A stretch of 64,000 nt of DNA from assembly GCA_910583765.1 (NCBI GenBank), contig CAJTYS010000008.1, positions 1 to 64,000 on the forward strand, in the 5' to 3' direction. Positions 8,428 to 17,167 of the stretch are shown one piece after another. The notes under the pieces were generated by a model. It saw only the letters and a program-made list of their open reading frames with translations. It was not told the origin of the DNA and did no database searches. The number at the start of each line of letters is the position of its first letter. Positions within the stretch are counted from its first letter, which is position 1. The position numbers and the translations under genes were made by a program. The DNA comes from an uncultured Eubacteriales bacterium (GTDB lineage Bacteria > Bacillota > Clostridia > Peptostreptococcales > Anaerovoracaceae).

Positions 8428-10119
8428 ATGAGAGAAGAGAAAAAGCGTCTTCCGATAGGCTTAGAAAATTTCGAGCAAATGATAAAAGATAACTATTATT
8501 ACGTGGATAAGACCGGCTTGATCTCTGAACTGCTCCGTAATGGTGGAATGGTGAATCTCTTTACCAGACCAAGACGCTTTGGAAAAACATTGAACATGAG
8601 CATGCTGGAGCACTTTTTTTCCATAGAGGGAGATCAAAGTATTTTTGATGATCTGGAAATTTCAAAAGACACGAAGCTGTGTGAAGCATATATGGGAAAG
8701 TATCCTGTTATTTTTGTGTCATTAAAAGGCATCAACGCGGAATCTTACAATACAGCTTTCCGCTTAGCGGTTGAAACGATAAAAGGCGTAGCGAAAAGAG
8801 CGGGATTCCTTAAAACAAGCGATAAATTAGATGACGATGAGAAGGAAGAGTACCGAACGCTTCTTGATAAAGGTATGGATGAGGCCACGCTTTTTTGGAG
8901 TTTAAAAACGTTATCAGAGCTTTTGGAGAAGCATTACGAAACAAAGGTCATCCTTTTGATTGATGAATATGACGTTCCGTTGGCGAAAGCGTTTGAAAAT
9001 GGATATTACGATCAAATGGTGTTTCTGATCCGCAATCTGTTAGAACAGGCGTTAAAAACGAACAACAGCCTGAAATTGGCGGTGCTGACCGGATGTATGC
9101 GCATTTCTAAGGAGAGTATTTTTACGGGACTGAATAATTTCACGACTTTCACGATCACAGATGCTGATTTCGATGAATACTTTGGATTCACGGATCAAGA
9201 AGTGCGCGATTGTTTAGCATATTATGAATGCGCTGACAAGTATGAACGCATCAAAGAATGGTACGATGGATACCGATTTGGAAACGCAGACGTGTATTGC
9301 CCGTGGGATGTGGTTTCTTATCTGCGGAGCTTGCGTACAAACAAGGAGGCCAGCCCTCGGAATTACTGGGTCAATACAAGCGGCAACGCGGAGGTGAAAG
9401 CGTTCATCAGACAGTCTGAAAATGTGACAATAAAGCGGGAGATCGAACGCTTGATGGCAGGGGAAGTCATAGCAAAAACCATTCGGCCGGAATTGACCTA
9501 TGAAGATATGTATCGTTCGGTTGAAAACATCTGGAGCGTACTGCTCACAACCGGATATTTAACTCAGGCAGGCCAAGTGGACGAGCGGACGTATAAACTC
9601 AGGATTCCGAATCTTGAAATCAGGGACATCTTTGCGGCACAAATCATGGAATACTTCAAAGAAAGGGTTCAAAAAGACGGGGACACGTTAAACAGGTTCT
9701 GTGCCGCGTTGAAAAACGGAGAGGAAAAGATGGTGGAGGATATTTTTGAAGGCTATTTGAAAAAGACCATCAGCCTCAGGGACACTTTTGGAAAGAAAAC
9801 GATGAAAGAGAATTTTTATCATGGCGTGTTGCTTGGAATTCTGGGTGTCAAAGAAAAATGGGGCGTGTTTTCGAACCGAGAGGCGGGTGAAGGATACAGC
9901 GATATACTCGTAGAACCCGAAGACGGCGAAACAGGCATGATCATTGAAGTGAAATATGCTGAAGACGGAAATCTTTCCGGAGCTTGTGGAAGGGCTTTGG
10001 CGCAGATAGAGGAAAGAAAGTATGACGAATTTTTCAGGGAAAACGGAGTGGACTGCATTTTAAAATATGGAATCGCATGTTACAAGAAGCGATGTAAAGT
10101 GGAGCTGGCAAAGGGATAA
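8428..10119 (+). CDS. AAA-ATPase-like protein with C-terminal PD-(D/E)XK domain
   Basis: This is a 563-residue member of the AAA-ATPase-like (PF09820) plus PD-(D/E)XK (PF08011) family, which is strongly expanded in gut anaerobes and has no settled role. The N-terminus has the family hallmark RLPIGLENFEQMIKDNYYYV and the P-loop-like FTRPRRFGKTLNMSML. A Walker-B-like LLIDEYDVPLAKA follows near residue 180. The C-terminal nuclease-like fold shows YSDILVEPEDGETGMIIEVK, the D and ExK positions of PD-(D/E)XK. The start at 8428 is chosen for the AAGGAGCG site. A TATAAT box lies upstream near 8336. It is monocistronic. Confidence 0.85.
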   Translation: MREEKKRLPIGLENFEQMIKDNYYYVDKTGLISELLRNGGMVNLFTRPRRFGKTLNMSMLEHFFSIEGDQSIFDDLEISKDTKLCEAYMGKYPVIFVSLKGINAESYNTAFRLAVETIKGVAKRAGFLKTSDKLDDDEKEEYRTLLDKGMDEATLFWSLKTLSELLEKHYETKVILLIDEYDVPLAKAFENGYYDQMVFLIRNLLEQALKTNNSLKLAVLTGCMRISKESIFTGLNNFTTFTITDADFDEYFGFTDQEVRDCLAYYECADKYERIKEWYDGYRFGNADVYCPWDVVSYLRSLRTNKEASPRNYWVNTSGNAEVKAFIRQSENVTIKREIERLMAGEVIAKTIRPELTYEDMYRSVENIWSVLLTTGYLTQAGQVDERTYKLRIPNLEIRDIFAAQIMEYFKERVQKDGDTLNRFCAALKNGEEKMVEDIFEGYLKKTISLRDTFGKKTMKENFYHGVLLGILGVKEKWGVFSNREAGEGYSDILVEPEDGETGMIIEVKYAEDGNLSGACGRALAQIEERKYDEFFRENGVDCILKYGIACYKKRCKVELAKG

Positions 10120-10193
10120 CATATTAGAAAAAATCTAGATTAGAACAAAGCAGAGCTGTGATTTACCCATCTTTTTCTTTTTTAAAAAGACCA

Positions 10194-10226
10194 GAAAAGA
10201 GCGGTTTGTTTCGGGCCACTCTTTTC
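10194..10226 (-). terminator. Hairpin between convergent genes
   Basis: GAAAAGAG-C-GG pairs with CC-A-CTCTTTTC around an 11-base loop, a 10-pair stem with one mismatch. On the minus strand it is followed within a few bases by TTTTT, so it suits the ArsR gene best, though it may also stop transcription from the left. Confidence 0.5.
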
Positions 10227-10270
10227 CGATCTTAGAACTGTCCATTTCCCAACAGTTTCTCATCGTCTAT

Positions 10271-10600
10271 TTACATTTTCCCCTGGCCGAACTTTTTCGT
10301 GGCAGCCAAGTAGCGGGCCAAGGCGCCCATGTTCACATAATAATAAGAAAATCGGTCCACTTTTTTCACCTGGATCAGGCTGGAATCCACCAGCTTTTTG
10401 ATATGCTGAGAAACCGTGGCCTGCGAATAATCGAAGGCAGCCACCACGTCCTTGTTGCACACGTTGGTTCGTTCCTGATTGCACTGCATGATAAAGCGAT
10501 AAATATTGATTCTCGCTGGGTGCGCCAATGCGTCAGACACTTTTGCGATCAGCAGGACTTCATCGTCTTGCATACTGTCAGATTCTTTTCTAAGTCTCAT
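10271..10600 (-). CDS. ArsR/SmtB-type winged-helix regulator
   Basis: The 109-residue product is a small winged-helix repressor-type protein. It has the family plan: LIAKVSDALAHPARINIYRF as the first helices, DYSQATVSQHIKKL as the recognition helix-turn-helix (about 62-75), and VKKVDRFSYYYV as the wing. The CVC metal-site motif of ArsR/CadC is not seen, so the signal is unlikely to be classical arsenic or cadmium. A strong AGGAGGAAT ribosome site precedes the start. No gene on the same strand follows, so its target is unknown; the promoters of the 10.7-11.05 kb region lie just behind it. Confidence 0.8.
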   Translation of the reverse strand: MRLRKESDSMQDDEVLLIAKVSDALAHPARINIYRFIMQCNQERTNVCNKDVVAAFDYSQATVSQHIKKLVDSSLIQVKKVDRFSYYYVNMGALARYLAATKKFGQGKM

Positions 10601-10723
10601 GATATTCCTCCTAAAATGATAGCACTGCTTATTAACAATACACTTTTTTGTAGGATCTTGTCAAGAAATTTGGCGAAACAATGAAAACTTTGTGGAAGAT
10701 CAGTGTTGTTTCGTCTAGTAGGG

Positions 10724-10751
10724 TTGACATTTTATGGATATGTAATAAAAT
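10724..10751 (+). promoter_or_regulatory. Promoter-like TTGACA-16-TAAAAT
   Basis: A perfect -35 hexamer is followed after 16 bases by TAAAAT. It reads into the gene-free interval 10601-11104 and towards the terminator at 11015-11045, not into any protein gene. Confidence 0.5.
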
Positions 10752-10868
10752 GAGTTAAAATCAATAAATTTACTAAAAGAAACGGATGAAAAAATGGCAG
10801 CATATACATGATAGAGGTGAGCGCTTTTTAGGGGTTCCAGAATTTGGAAAAACGTCGAAACAAATAGC

Positions 10869-10895
10869 TTGACTTTTGTTGAAATCGGATAAAAT
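10869..10895 (+). promoter_or_regulatory. Second promoter-like TTGACT-15-TAAAAT
   Basis: A -35-like TTGACT and a TAAAAT box are 15 bases apart. Transcription from here would begin near 10901, at the left edge of the pairing region described for the candidate RNA. Confidence 0.45.
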
Positions 10896-10900
10896 AACTT

Positions 10901-11045
10901 CAATGGGATCGTGGCTGTGAGGTGCTAATAAACTTTAGTCAACCCTTTACGAGACATATTGTGTCAGCATATGATCGTAATAAGCAGCCTGTCAAACCCA
11001 TCATATCAACAATCAAGGCTTTGGTAAAATCCAGAGTCTTTTTTT
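10901..11045 (+). ncRNA. Candidate small non-coding RNA, about 145 nt
   Basis: This interval lies between a promoter-like sequence and a Rho-independent terminator and has no convincing reading frame. ATGGG (10903-10907) can pair with CCCAT (10997-11001), and inside that GGCTG (10913-10917) with CAGCC (10985-10989). A small GACA/TGTC hairpin lies between. The layout is that of a short independent transcript. It does not show the conserved cores of 6S RNA, SRP RNA, tmRNA or the riboswitch classes I compared by eye. It could be an undescribed sRNA or chance pairing. Confidence 0.35.
11015..11045 (+). terminator. Terminator of the candidate RNA
   Basis: GGCTTTGG (11017-11024) pairs with CCAGAGTC (11031-11038) across a 6-base loop and is followed by seven T. 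Confidence 0.7.
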
Positions 11046-11104
11046 GATCACCAAATGACAGGATCATAAACGCATACGGGTATCATATATAAGAACAATT
11101 CGAT

Positions 11105-11863
11105 TTAAGCGAGAACTAAATTCAAGTTCGCGGCTTCAAACTCCGCAATCAGGGCTGGATCCAACTTTGAATCGGTGATGATCAGATTCATAGCGGCGAC
11201 GGGACATATATGAGCGAGCACATCATGGCCAAATTTGCTGTGGTCAGCCACAAGGATGGATTCTTTCGCCTGCTCCACCACTTTTCTGCGCACTAGAGCC
11301 TCTTCCACATTATAGTCAGATAGCCCGCGTTCTAAAGTGATGCCTCCTGCGCTGATGATGGCCTTTCCAATTTGAAAATTTTCCAGATCAGCAATGGAAA
11401 TGGAACCTGATATGGATCCCTCTCCATGACGGACCTTGCCCCCGATCATATATATTTCACTATCTGTTCCCATCAATTCATTTACAATATGGATGGAATT
11501 TGTGACGACTTTAAGGCGTTTTTTGTTTTTCAATGCTTTGGCCGCCTGTAATGTAGTGGTGCCCACTTCGATCAAAAGCGAATCGCCATCATGGACGAAT
11601 TCCGCGCATTTTTTGCCAATAGCCATTTTTTCTGTCAGATTCTTGGAAAGGCGCTCCAGCGTAGGGGGTTCCAATTCTTCCTCTGTAATGAGCATCGCGC
11701 CTCCGTAGATCTTCTTGATGGTCCCTTCCTTTTCCAGGCGGGTTAAATCCCGCCGAGCTGTTTCAATGGAAATATCAAAGAGCTTTACCATCTGGTCGAT
11801 TTTTATGATTTCATGGTCCTGTAAATATTCGATCAGTTTTTTGTCGCGTTCCTGCGGTAGCAT
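11105..11863 (-). CDS. DeoR-family transcriptional regulator
   Basis: The 252-residue product is a DeoR/GlpR-type repressor. An N-terminal HTH (about 1-57, with the recognition helix in ETARRDLTRLEKEG and the family ending KKIYGGAML) is joined to a DeoRC sensor domain similar to phosphosugar isomerases, with EVGTTTLQAAKAL as the effector-site loop. Such regulators usually answer to phosphorylated sugars or related metabolites. A ribosome site AAGGAGG precedes the start. It is divergent from the saccharopine-dehydrogenase-like gene, and a 10-base perfect inverted repeat lies between them over that gene's -35 box. I infer that it represses that gene. Confidence 0.88.
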   Translation of the reverse strand: MLPQERDKKLIEYLQDHEIIKIDQMVKLFDISIETARRDLTRLEKEGTIKKIYGGAMLITEEELEPPTLERLSKNLTEKMAIGKKCAEFVHDGDSLLIEVGTTTLQAAKALKNKKRLKVVTNSIHIVNELMGTDSEIYMIGGKVRHGEGSISGSISIADLENFQIGKAIISAGGITLERGLSDYNVEEALVRRKVVEQAKESILVADHSKFGHDVLAHICPVAAMNLIITDSKLDPALIAEFEAANLNLVLA

Positions 11864-11954
11864 TCGTTGGCCTCCTTGGATTTTCTGTGATTTAGTATAG
11901 CATAACGCAGTGGAAATGACAATATTATTAAAATATTTTCTTGAAACCGTAAAA

Positions 11955-11999
11955 ATATTGTAAAAAAGTGTTTACAATATCACAACGATATGGTAATAT
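11955..11999 (+). promoter_or_regulatory. Promoter with overlapping operator for the 12056-13219 gene
   Basis: TTTACA (11971-11976) and TAATAT (11994-11999), 17 bases apart, form a good promoter. The -35 hexamer is inside a perfect inverted repeat, ATATTGTAAA (11955-11964) and TTTACAATAT (11971-11980) with a 6-base spacer. This is the expected position for a repressor site, most likely for the neighbouring DeoR protein. Confidence 0.75.
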
Positions 12000-12055
12000 A
12001 CAGTCACAAGTTAATAAAAAGTTTGTAAAAAGATTGCAAAGATAGGAGGCATCAA

Positions 12056-13219
12056 ATGAAAGTTTTTTGTTTAGGAGGAGCAGGAAGGATTTGCAGAGAA
12101 TCCACGTTGGATTTAGTAGAACATTCTGATTTTGAAAAAATTACCATTGGAGATTATGACGAAAAGGCGGGGCAGGAAGTCGTAAAATGGCTGAATGATT
12201 CGAGAGTGGATTTTGTGAAGGTGGATGTCAATGATCATGCTGGAACTGTGAAACAGATGAAGGGCTATGACATTGTCATGGACGGAACCACCATCGCCCT
12301 CAACGGAAAGACCACGGCCTGCATCGCAGAGGCGGGCTGTCACGGCGTTAACCTCAATGGTTTTGGTGAAGAGAATCAATATGCGGACACTTTCAAGAAA
12401 AATGGAAAGACTTGCGTTCCAGGATTTGGGATGACTCCGGGAACGACACAGATGATGGCCATGCATGGCGCGAATCAGATGGACACGGTGGAAATTGTCA
12501 GAGTCAGCCATGGAGCTTACCGGCCATTTGCTTTTTCCAAAGCCATTACTGCTACGACTACATACGAATATGACCCAAACCTGCCGACAAGGACTGTGTT
12601 TGAAGATGGGAAATTCATTCAGGTGCCTCCATTCGCGAGGCCGCGGGATATCGCGCTTCCAGAGCCATATGGAACGAATCCGCAGTATATCATCCCGCAT
12701 TCCGAAACAGTCACATTAGCCGAAGCCTTGAAGGACAAAGGCGTAAGATTGATCGAAACCCGTGGGACATGGCCGCAGAAAAACATGCAGTTAGTACGTG
12801 CGCTGTATGATTGGGGCATCCTGCGCAATGATAACATCACTGTGAATGGCAAAGAAATTGGTGTCATGGATTGCGTTGCGGAATACTTGCTCAACAGCAA
12901 GGAAGGAACGGAGACAGAACTTTATGGATATGCGCTGCACATTGAAGTGGTGGGAACAGAAGGAGGAAAGAAAGTACAGCGGATCTTGACGCACACGCAC
13001 CCGAAATCCGATGGCTCTGTGCCAGGCTGGGAAAAACTTCGGGCTTACACGAGAAACGTAGGGATCCCAATGTCTATCGCTGTGCAGTTGATTGCGAAAG
13101 GCAAGGCAAAGGATACGGGCCTATTGATCCCAGAATACGCATTTGAGCCGCAAGACGTGTTCGATGAGCTGGAAAAGCGCGGAATCTATATCCACGAAGA
13201 AGTAAATTACTTAGACTAA
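12056..13219 (+). CDS. Saccharopine-dehydrogenase-like NAD(P)-dependent oxidoreductase
   Basis: The 387-residue protein belongs to the saccharopine dehydrogenase / homospermidine-synthase-like superfamily. It begins with a Rossmann motif in MKVFCLGGAGRICRES and has the GDYDEKAG acidic loop after the second strand. The middle block NLNGFGEENQYADTF and the segment CVPGFGMTPGTTQMMAM, followed by an SHGAYRPFAFSKA region, are family-like. The substrate is not known; relatives act on amino acids joined through a secondary amine or on imino acids. The gene is alone behind the DeoR-controlled promoter, has an ATAGGAGG ribosome site and ends in a strong terminator, so its regulator should be the best clue to its role. 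Confidence 0.78.
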   Translation: MKVFCLGGAGRICRESTLDLVEHSDFEKITIGDYDEKAGQEVVKWLNDSRVDFVKVDVNDHAGTVKQMKGYDIVMDGTTIALNGKTTACIAEAGCHGVNLNGFGEENQYADTFKKNGKTCVPGFGMTPGTTQMMAMHGANQMDTVEIVRVSHGAYRPFAFSKAITATTTYEYDPNLPTRTVFEDGKFIQVPPFARPRDIALPEPYGTNPQYIIPHSETVTLAEALKDKGVRLIETRGTWPQKNMQLVRALYDWGILRNDNITVNGKEIGVMDCVAEYLLNSKEGTETELYGYALHIEVVGTEGGKKVQRILTHTHPKSDGSVPGWEKLRAYTRNVGIPMSIAVQLIAKGKAKDTGLLIPEYAFEPQDVFDELEKRGIYIHEEVNYLD

Positions 13220-13240
13220 GGATATTCCAAAGGAAGGAAG

Positions 13241-13287
13241 CTCTGCCGCAAGGAGCCATAAAACGCTCTTGCGGCAGAGTTTCTTCT
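13241..13287 (+). terminator. Strong Rho-independent terminator
   Basis: CTCTGCCGCAAG (13241-13252) pairs perfectly with CTTGCGGCAGAG (13268-13279), followed by TTTCTTCT. It closes the saccharopine-dehydrogenase-like gene. Confidence 0.85.
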
Positions 13288-13345
13288 ATGAGGTGTCAGG
13301 AAAAGTCTTACATTTAATACAGTAATATTTTTTTCTGAAGCAGAA

Positions 13346-15157
13346 TCACGAATAATACGGAATGGCAAAGGAAATCTCTGCCCCGCCATGCGCGTTGTTT
13401 TTCGCCTGCATGCTGCCAGAGTGCTGTTTGACGATCTGCATGGAAATGTACAGCCCCAGCCCAGAATGCTTTTGCGGAGTCTGGGTGACATAAGAAGCTC
13501 CAGCCGTTTGGGTCAGGTGTGTCGCGGCATCTGGGTCAATGCGCCTGCCGCCGCTGAAATTTCGCTCAAAAATATGGGGCAGATCCTGCTCAGGAATCCC
13601 ATGTCCCGTGTCACTGACTGTGAAGACCAGCTCTCCTTCCGGAATGTTGTGGTCATCATCTTCAGGGATGCTGTGCAGCACGTCTTCATTGGTCCAGGTG
13701 CGGCAGGACACGTAGATTTCATTGCCCACCGGCGTGTGGCGGATGGAGTTGTTGATCAAATTAGAGACCACCTGCTGAATCCGGTACTGATCCACAATGA
13801 TAACGGCATCCGCCGCGACATTGGAAGTGATCACCGGTTTGTGGCCGGACTGGAAAATGTGAAAATCGCATTGATCCAGCAGTTCCGTGAACACCTCCAG
13901 GGCGCAGTGCTCATAGAACTGATACTCCATGCTTTGAGAGGCAAAGTGGGAGACTTGCGCCAGATCGTCCACCAGAGTAGTGAGCATCATGGCCTTGGAG
14001 CCGATCATCTTCAAATAGGTGTCTGTGGACTCCACTGGCACGATTTTGTTCAGCAAACTTTCCGTATAGCCCTGGATCAAAGTGACAGGGGTTTTAATTT
14101 CATGCGAAATGTTTTCCAGGAATTCTTTCTTCGCCTGCTCCGCGGCTTTCAGATCTTCCTCCATGTTTTTCTGCTCCGTGATATCCCGAAGGATGCCCTC
14201 GATGGCGGTCACGGTTCCGGTGTTGTCTCGGATAGGGAGATAATGGATCTCAGACCACTTGACGATAACGCCGTTCCGATAAAGACACAAAATCCCCCCT
14301 CCTGCCTCAGAGATGGGGCGGGAAAAGATCCCTACGATGCTTTTATGCTTTTCCAGGGTGTTCACGCAGTCGAAAAAGCGATCCGGCATCTGATACAGCT
14401 GTTTGTCCGTTACCCCGATCAGCTCCGATATAGTAGGGCTCACATACTCGAAGCCTTGGGTCTTGTAATCGTAAAGGAACATGGAATCCGAAGAATTTTC
14501 CACCAAAAGACGGAATCGGGCGGAACGCTTGCTGTCCAAAAAACGCGATTTCTTGAAATAAATAATGGTCAAAATCAGGATCAGCGCATTGATGGTGAAC
14601 AGACCGATAAAATAAGTGGCGACTGCCAATGACTGCCGTTCCAGGGAAAAGCCGAAATGATTGATCAGGATCCCCCAGAGGATAATGAGAAAACTAGCCA
14701 TCAGCTTTTCCGGCAGATTCTGCGTCCAGGAATAGGAGATGAACATGCATCCGGCAATGATGAGCAGCCCAGAGCAATACATGACATTAGGGATGATCGC
14801 CAGCGTATAAATAAAATCCACGGATGGATACAGCAGCGTCAAAAACAAGAAAAAGAGCGTCACCCAAAACAACGGGCGGATCGGCTTTCTTTGGAAAAAG
14901 TGGAAGGTTCCCATTAAAAAAATATGAGAGCCAGCCAGGGCCACGATCTGGCGAAACATAAAATAATACGTGGACGGCAGCTGGGTATGCAGGTTCAGGA
15001 AATCCAGCAGGAACATGGCCGAATAAATCAGCCAGGAGATCCCCCACAAACGCATATGATTTTTCCTGCTCTGCTGAGACAATATGAGAAAAATAATGCT
15101 CAGCATCAACGTGGTGGCAGTGGCCGCCAACATGGAATAGCCGGGAAGAAAATACAT
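13346..15157 (-). CDS. Orphan membrane sensor histidine kinase with PAS domain
   Basis: The predicted 603-residue kinase starts with seven to eight hydrophobic helices (about 1-210), which form a membrane sensor. A PAS domain follows (about 220-345, ending in a GILRDITEQKN motif). The HisKA helix carries the phospho-acceptor in NISHEIKTPVTLIQGYTESL. The HATPase domain has N-box VSNLINNSIRHTP, G1 DTGHGIP and G2 HSGLGLYIS. I start at 15157 because AGGAGCAGG lies directly upstream; 18 bases further up is another ATG without a site. No response regulator lies beside it, so its partner is elsewhere. It is transcribed away from cdaA. Confidence 0.88.
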   Translation of the reverse strand: MYFLPGYSMLAATATTLMLSIIFLILSQQSRKNHMRLWGISWLIYSAMFLLDFLNLHTQLPSTYYFMFRQIVALAGSHIFLMGTFHFFQRKPIRPLFWVTLFFLFLTLLYPSVDFIYTLAIIPNVMYCSGLLIIAGCMFISYSWTQNLPEKLMASFLIILWGILINHFGFSLERQSLAVATYFIGLFTINALILILTIIYFKKSRFLDSKRSARFRLLVENSSDSMFLYDYKTQGFEYVSPTISELIGVTDKQLYQMPDRFFDCVNTLEKHKSIVGIFSRPISEAGGGILCLYRNGVIVKWSEIHYLPIRDNTGTVTAIEGILRDITEQKNMEEDLKAAEQAKKEFLENISHEIKTPVTLIQGYTESLLNKIVPVESTDTYLKMIGSKAMMLTTLVDDLAQVSHFASQSMEYQFYEHCALEVFTELLDQCDFHIFQSGHKPVITSNVAADAVIIVDQYRIQQVVSNLINNSIRHTPVGNEIYVSCRTWTNEDVLHSIPEDDDHNIPEGELVFTVSDTGHGIPEQDLPHIFERNFSGGRRIDPDAATHLTQTAGASYVTQTPQKHSGLGLYISMQIVKQHSGSMQAKNNAHGGAEISFAIPYYS

Positions 15158-15260
15158 GGATCCTGCTCCTTTCATGGTATTGCGCTGCTTTTATGATAAA
15201 GGAAAGCGAGCAGATTGTAAATAGCCTGGAAAAGGGACTTGGAAAACTTCCTTGATTCTA

Positions 15261-15289
15261 TTGAAAAACGCTTGAAATTTCTGTACAAT
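15261..15289 (+). promoter_or_regulatory. Promoter of the cdaA operon
   Basis: TTGAAA (15261-15266) and TACAAT (15284-15289) are 17 bases apart, giving a start about 25 bases before the cdaA start codon. Confidence 0.6.
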
Positions 15290-15318
15290 AGATAAGACAA
15301 AGCATAAGGGGAAAAGCA

Positions 15319-16173
15319 ATGCAGGATTTTTTCAGAGCATTTACATCGGGAGTGGGCATCTTGGATGTGATCGACATTCTGATTGTCGCCTTCCTAATTT
15401 ACAAGATACTGGGATTCATACGGGAAACTAGAGCAGGACAATTGATCAAGGGCCTGCTTGTTTTGGTGCTTGCCACATTTTTTTCAGAATTCGCCAATCT
15501 CTATACCCTCAACTGGGTGCTGAAAAGCGTCATGACTTTAGGAGCGTTCGCCTTGGTCGTGGTATTTCAGCCGGAACTGCGCAGAGGACTGGAATATCTG
15601 GGGAGATCCAAGCTGCTAAAGCCGGATTTCGGGCAAGTGGACAAAGAGAAAGCAAAGCACATCATCACTGAGTTCATTCGAGCCATCGAGAGCTTTTCCA
15701 AGGATCGCACCGGCGCGCTCATTGTCTTGGAACGGGAGACCGCGCTGACGGACATGACTGATTCAGGGACCATCATTGACGCGGAAATTTCCGCGGAACT
15801 GCTGGGAAACCTCTTTTATGAAGGCTCACCCCTTCATGATGGAGCAGTCATCATACGGGAAGGCCGGGTTTTTGCCGCTGGATGCGTGCTGCCTTTATCT
15901 CAAAACAAAACCATTGGCAAGGAATTGGGGACCCGCCATAGGGCTGGGATCGGCATCACAGAGCATTCTGACGCTCTGACGCTGATTGTTTCGGAAGAGA
16001 CGGGGATCATTTCCATGGCTGTGGATGGGAAGCTTTCACGGTTTTTAGATACCAAAACCGTAGAAAAGACCCTGCTCAAAATGTATTTGGGCAATCAGGG
16101 TTCAGAGGGCAAAAAGTTTTTTCCGCCTATTTTTTTCAAAAAGATGAGGAGGAAGAGCGATGCTGAAAAATAA
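15319..16173 (+). CDS. cdaA: Diadenylate cyclase CdaA
   Basis: CdaA makes the second messenger c-di-AMP from two ATP at the inner face of the membrane. The 284-residue protein has three N-terminal transmembrane helices (about 10-80) and a DisA_N cyclase domain. The catalytic DGA motif is in GSPLHDGAVI near residue 175, and the RHR motif is in GTRHRAGIG near residue 207. Length is normal. It is the first gene of the conserved cdaA-cdaR-glmM operon; the next gene overlaps it by 14 bases. c-di-AMP controls potassium and osmolyte balance and the cell wall. Confidence 0.95.
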   Translation: MQDFFRAFTSGVGILDVIDILIVAFLIYKILGFIRETRAGQLIKGLLVLVLATFFSEFANLYTLNWVLKSVMTLGAFALVVVFQPELRRGLEYLGRSKLLKPDFGQVDKEKAKHIITEFIRAIESFSKDRTGALIVLERETALTDMTDSGTIIDAEISAELLGNLFYEGSPLHDGAVIIREGRVFAAGCVLPLSQNKTIGKELGTRHRAGIGITEHSDALTLIVSEETGIISMAVDGKLSRFLDTKTVEKTLLKMYLGNQGSEGKKFFPPIFFKKMRRKSDAEK

Positions 16174-17089
16174 CACAGTATTAAAGATCCTGTCAGTCTT
16201 GATCGCGGTTTGTTTGTGGATGTATGTCATGGGCAGCGTCAATCCAATGACAACGCAGACCATAGAAAACATCCCTGTGGAACTGCTGAATCAAGACACG
16301 CTGGAAGAACGGGGGCTGGCTATTCGAGGCGGCGTGGGATTCTCAGTGGACGTGGTTGTCGAAGGGAAACGATCCGTCCTTCACGAACTGGACAAAGACA
16401 AAATCAACGCGACCGTGGATGTGTTCGGATATGAAGAAGGCCAGAATTCCGTGCTGGTGCAGGTGGAAGTGCCAGACAATGTGCGGCTGAAAGAAGTGAA
16501 GACTCCAAGGATCGATATCATTGTGGACGAACTGGTTTCCGCTTACAAAAAGATAGATGTGAAATTCATAGGCAAGACCGGTTCAGGCATAGAACCAGCG
16601 GTCATAGCCACCAGCCCCGCGGAGATAGAAGTGAAAGGCGCGGAAACACTGGTCAACTCTATTAAAACCGTGCAGGCAAGATTGAACGCTGCGGAGCTTT
16701 CCAATCATCCAAAGTCGTTTCAGGCCAAACTGCAGGCATTGAATCAGAACGGAGAACAGATTTACGATGTGACGCTTTCTGCGGAAACCGCCGAGGTGGA
16801 AGCGGTCTTGTACCATACAAAGACAGTGCCTTTAGAAGTCAAGACCACAGGCAGCCTGCCAAAGAAATATGGGCTGGAAGATTTGTCCGCTCCGAAAGAA
16901 ATCAAAATTTGCGGCGAGAAGGACGATCTGGACAGCATTGAAAAGATAGAGACAGAGCCAGTGGACATGAGCCAAATCAGAGCCAACACTACATTAGAAC
17001 TGCATCCTATCCTTCCATCAGGAGTCCAGGTGTCCAAAGGTTCTAAAAAGGCAGTGGCTGAAATAAAGATAAAGCGTTTAGCTGAATAA
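16160..17089 (+). CDS. cdaR: CdaA regulatory protein CdaR (YbbR-domain)
   Basis: The 309-residue protein is the usual membrane partner and regulator of CdaA. An N-terminal transmembrane segment (about 6-25, ILSVLIAVCLWMYVMG) is followed by four YbbR-type beta-rich repeats outside the cell, recognisable by recurring VELL..V.V.G blocks such as KKIDVKFIGKTGSG and TVPLEVKTTGSLPKKYGL. The start overlaps the end of cdaA by 14 bases, which suggests translational coupling. Length is normal for a four-repeat CdaR. It stands before glmM as in many Firmicutes. Confidence 0.93.
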   Translation: MLKNNTVLKILSVLIAVCLWMYVMGSVNPMTTQTIENIPVELLNQDTLEERGLAIRGGVGFSVDVVVEGKRSVLHELDKDKINATVDVFGYEEGQNSVLVQVEVPDNVRLKEVKTPRIDIIVDELVSAYKKIDVKFIGKTGSGIEPAVIATSPAEIEVKGAETLVNSIKTVQARLNAAELSNHPKSFQAKLQALNQNGEQIYDVTLSAETAEVEAVLYHTKTVPLEVKTTGSLPKKYGLEDLSAPKEIKICGEKDDLDSIEKIETEPVDMSQIRANTTLELHPILPSGVQVSKGSKKAVAEIKIKRLAE

Positions 17090-17167
17090 GGCTTGTTTAG
17101 AATGGACAGAGCACAAAAGGCAAGTCAAACCGTTAGTTGTGTGAAAATGTAGAAAAGGAGATCAGAA

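Noticed and set aside
10901..11045. 6S RNA, SRP RNA or ZTP riboswitch
   Set aside because: The RNA is too short for 6S, lacks the SRP GGAAGCAG-type loop, and lacks the second conserved half of the ZTP motif.
13388..14632. Open plus-strand frame of 414 codons
   Set aside because: It lies antisense to the sensor kinase at 13346-15157, whose motifs (H-box, N-box, G boxes) are unmistakable; no ribosome site or protein pattern supports it.
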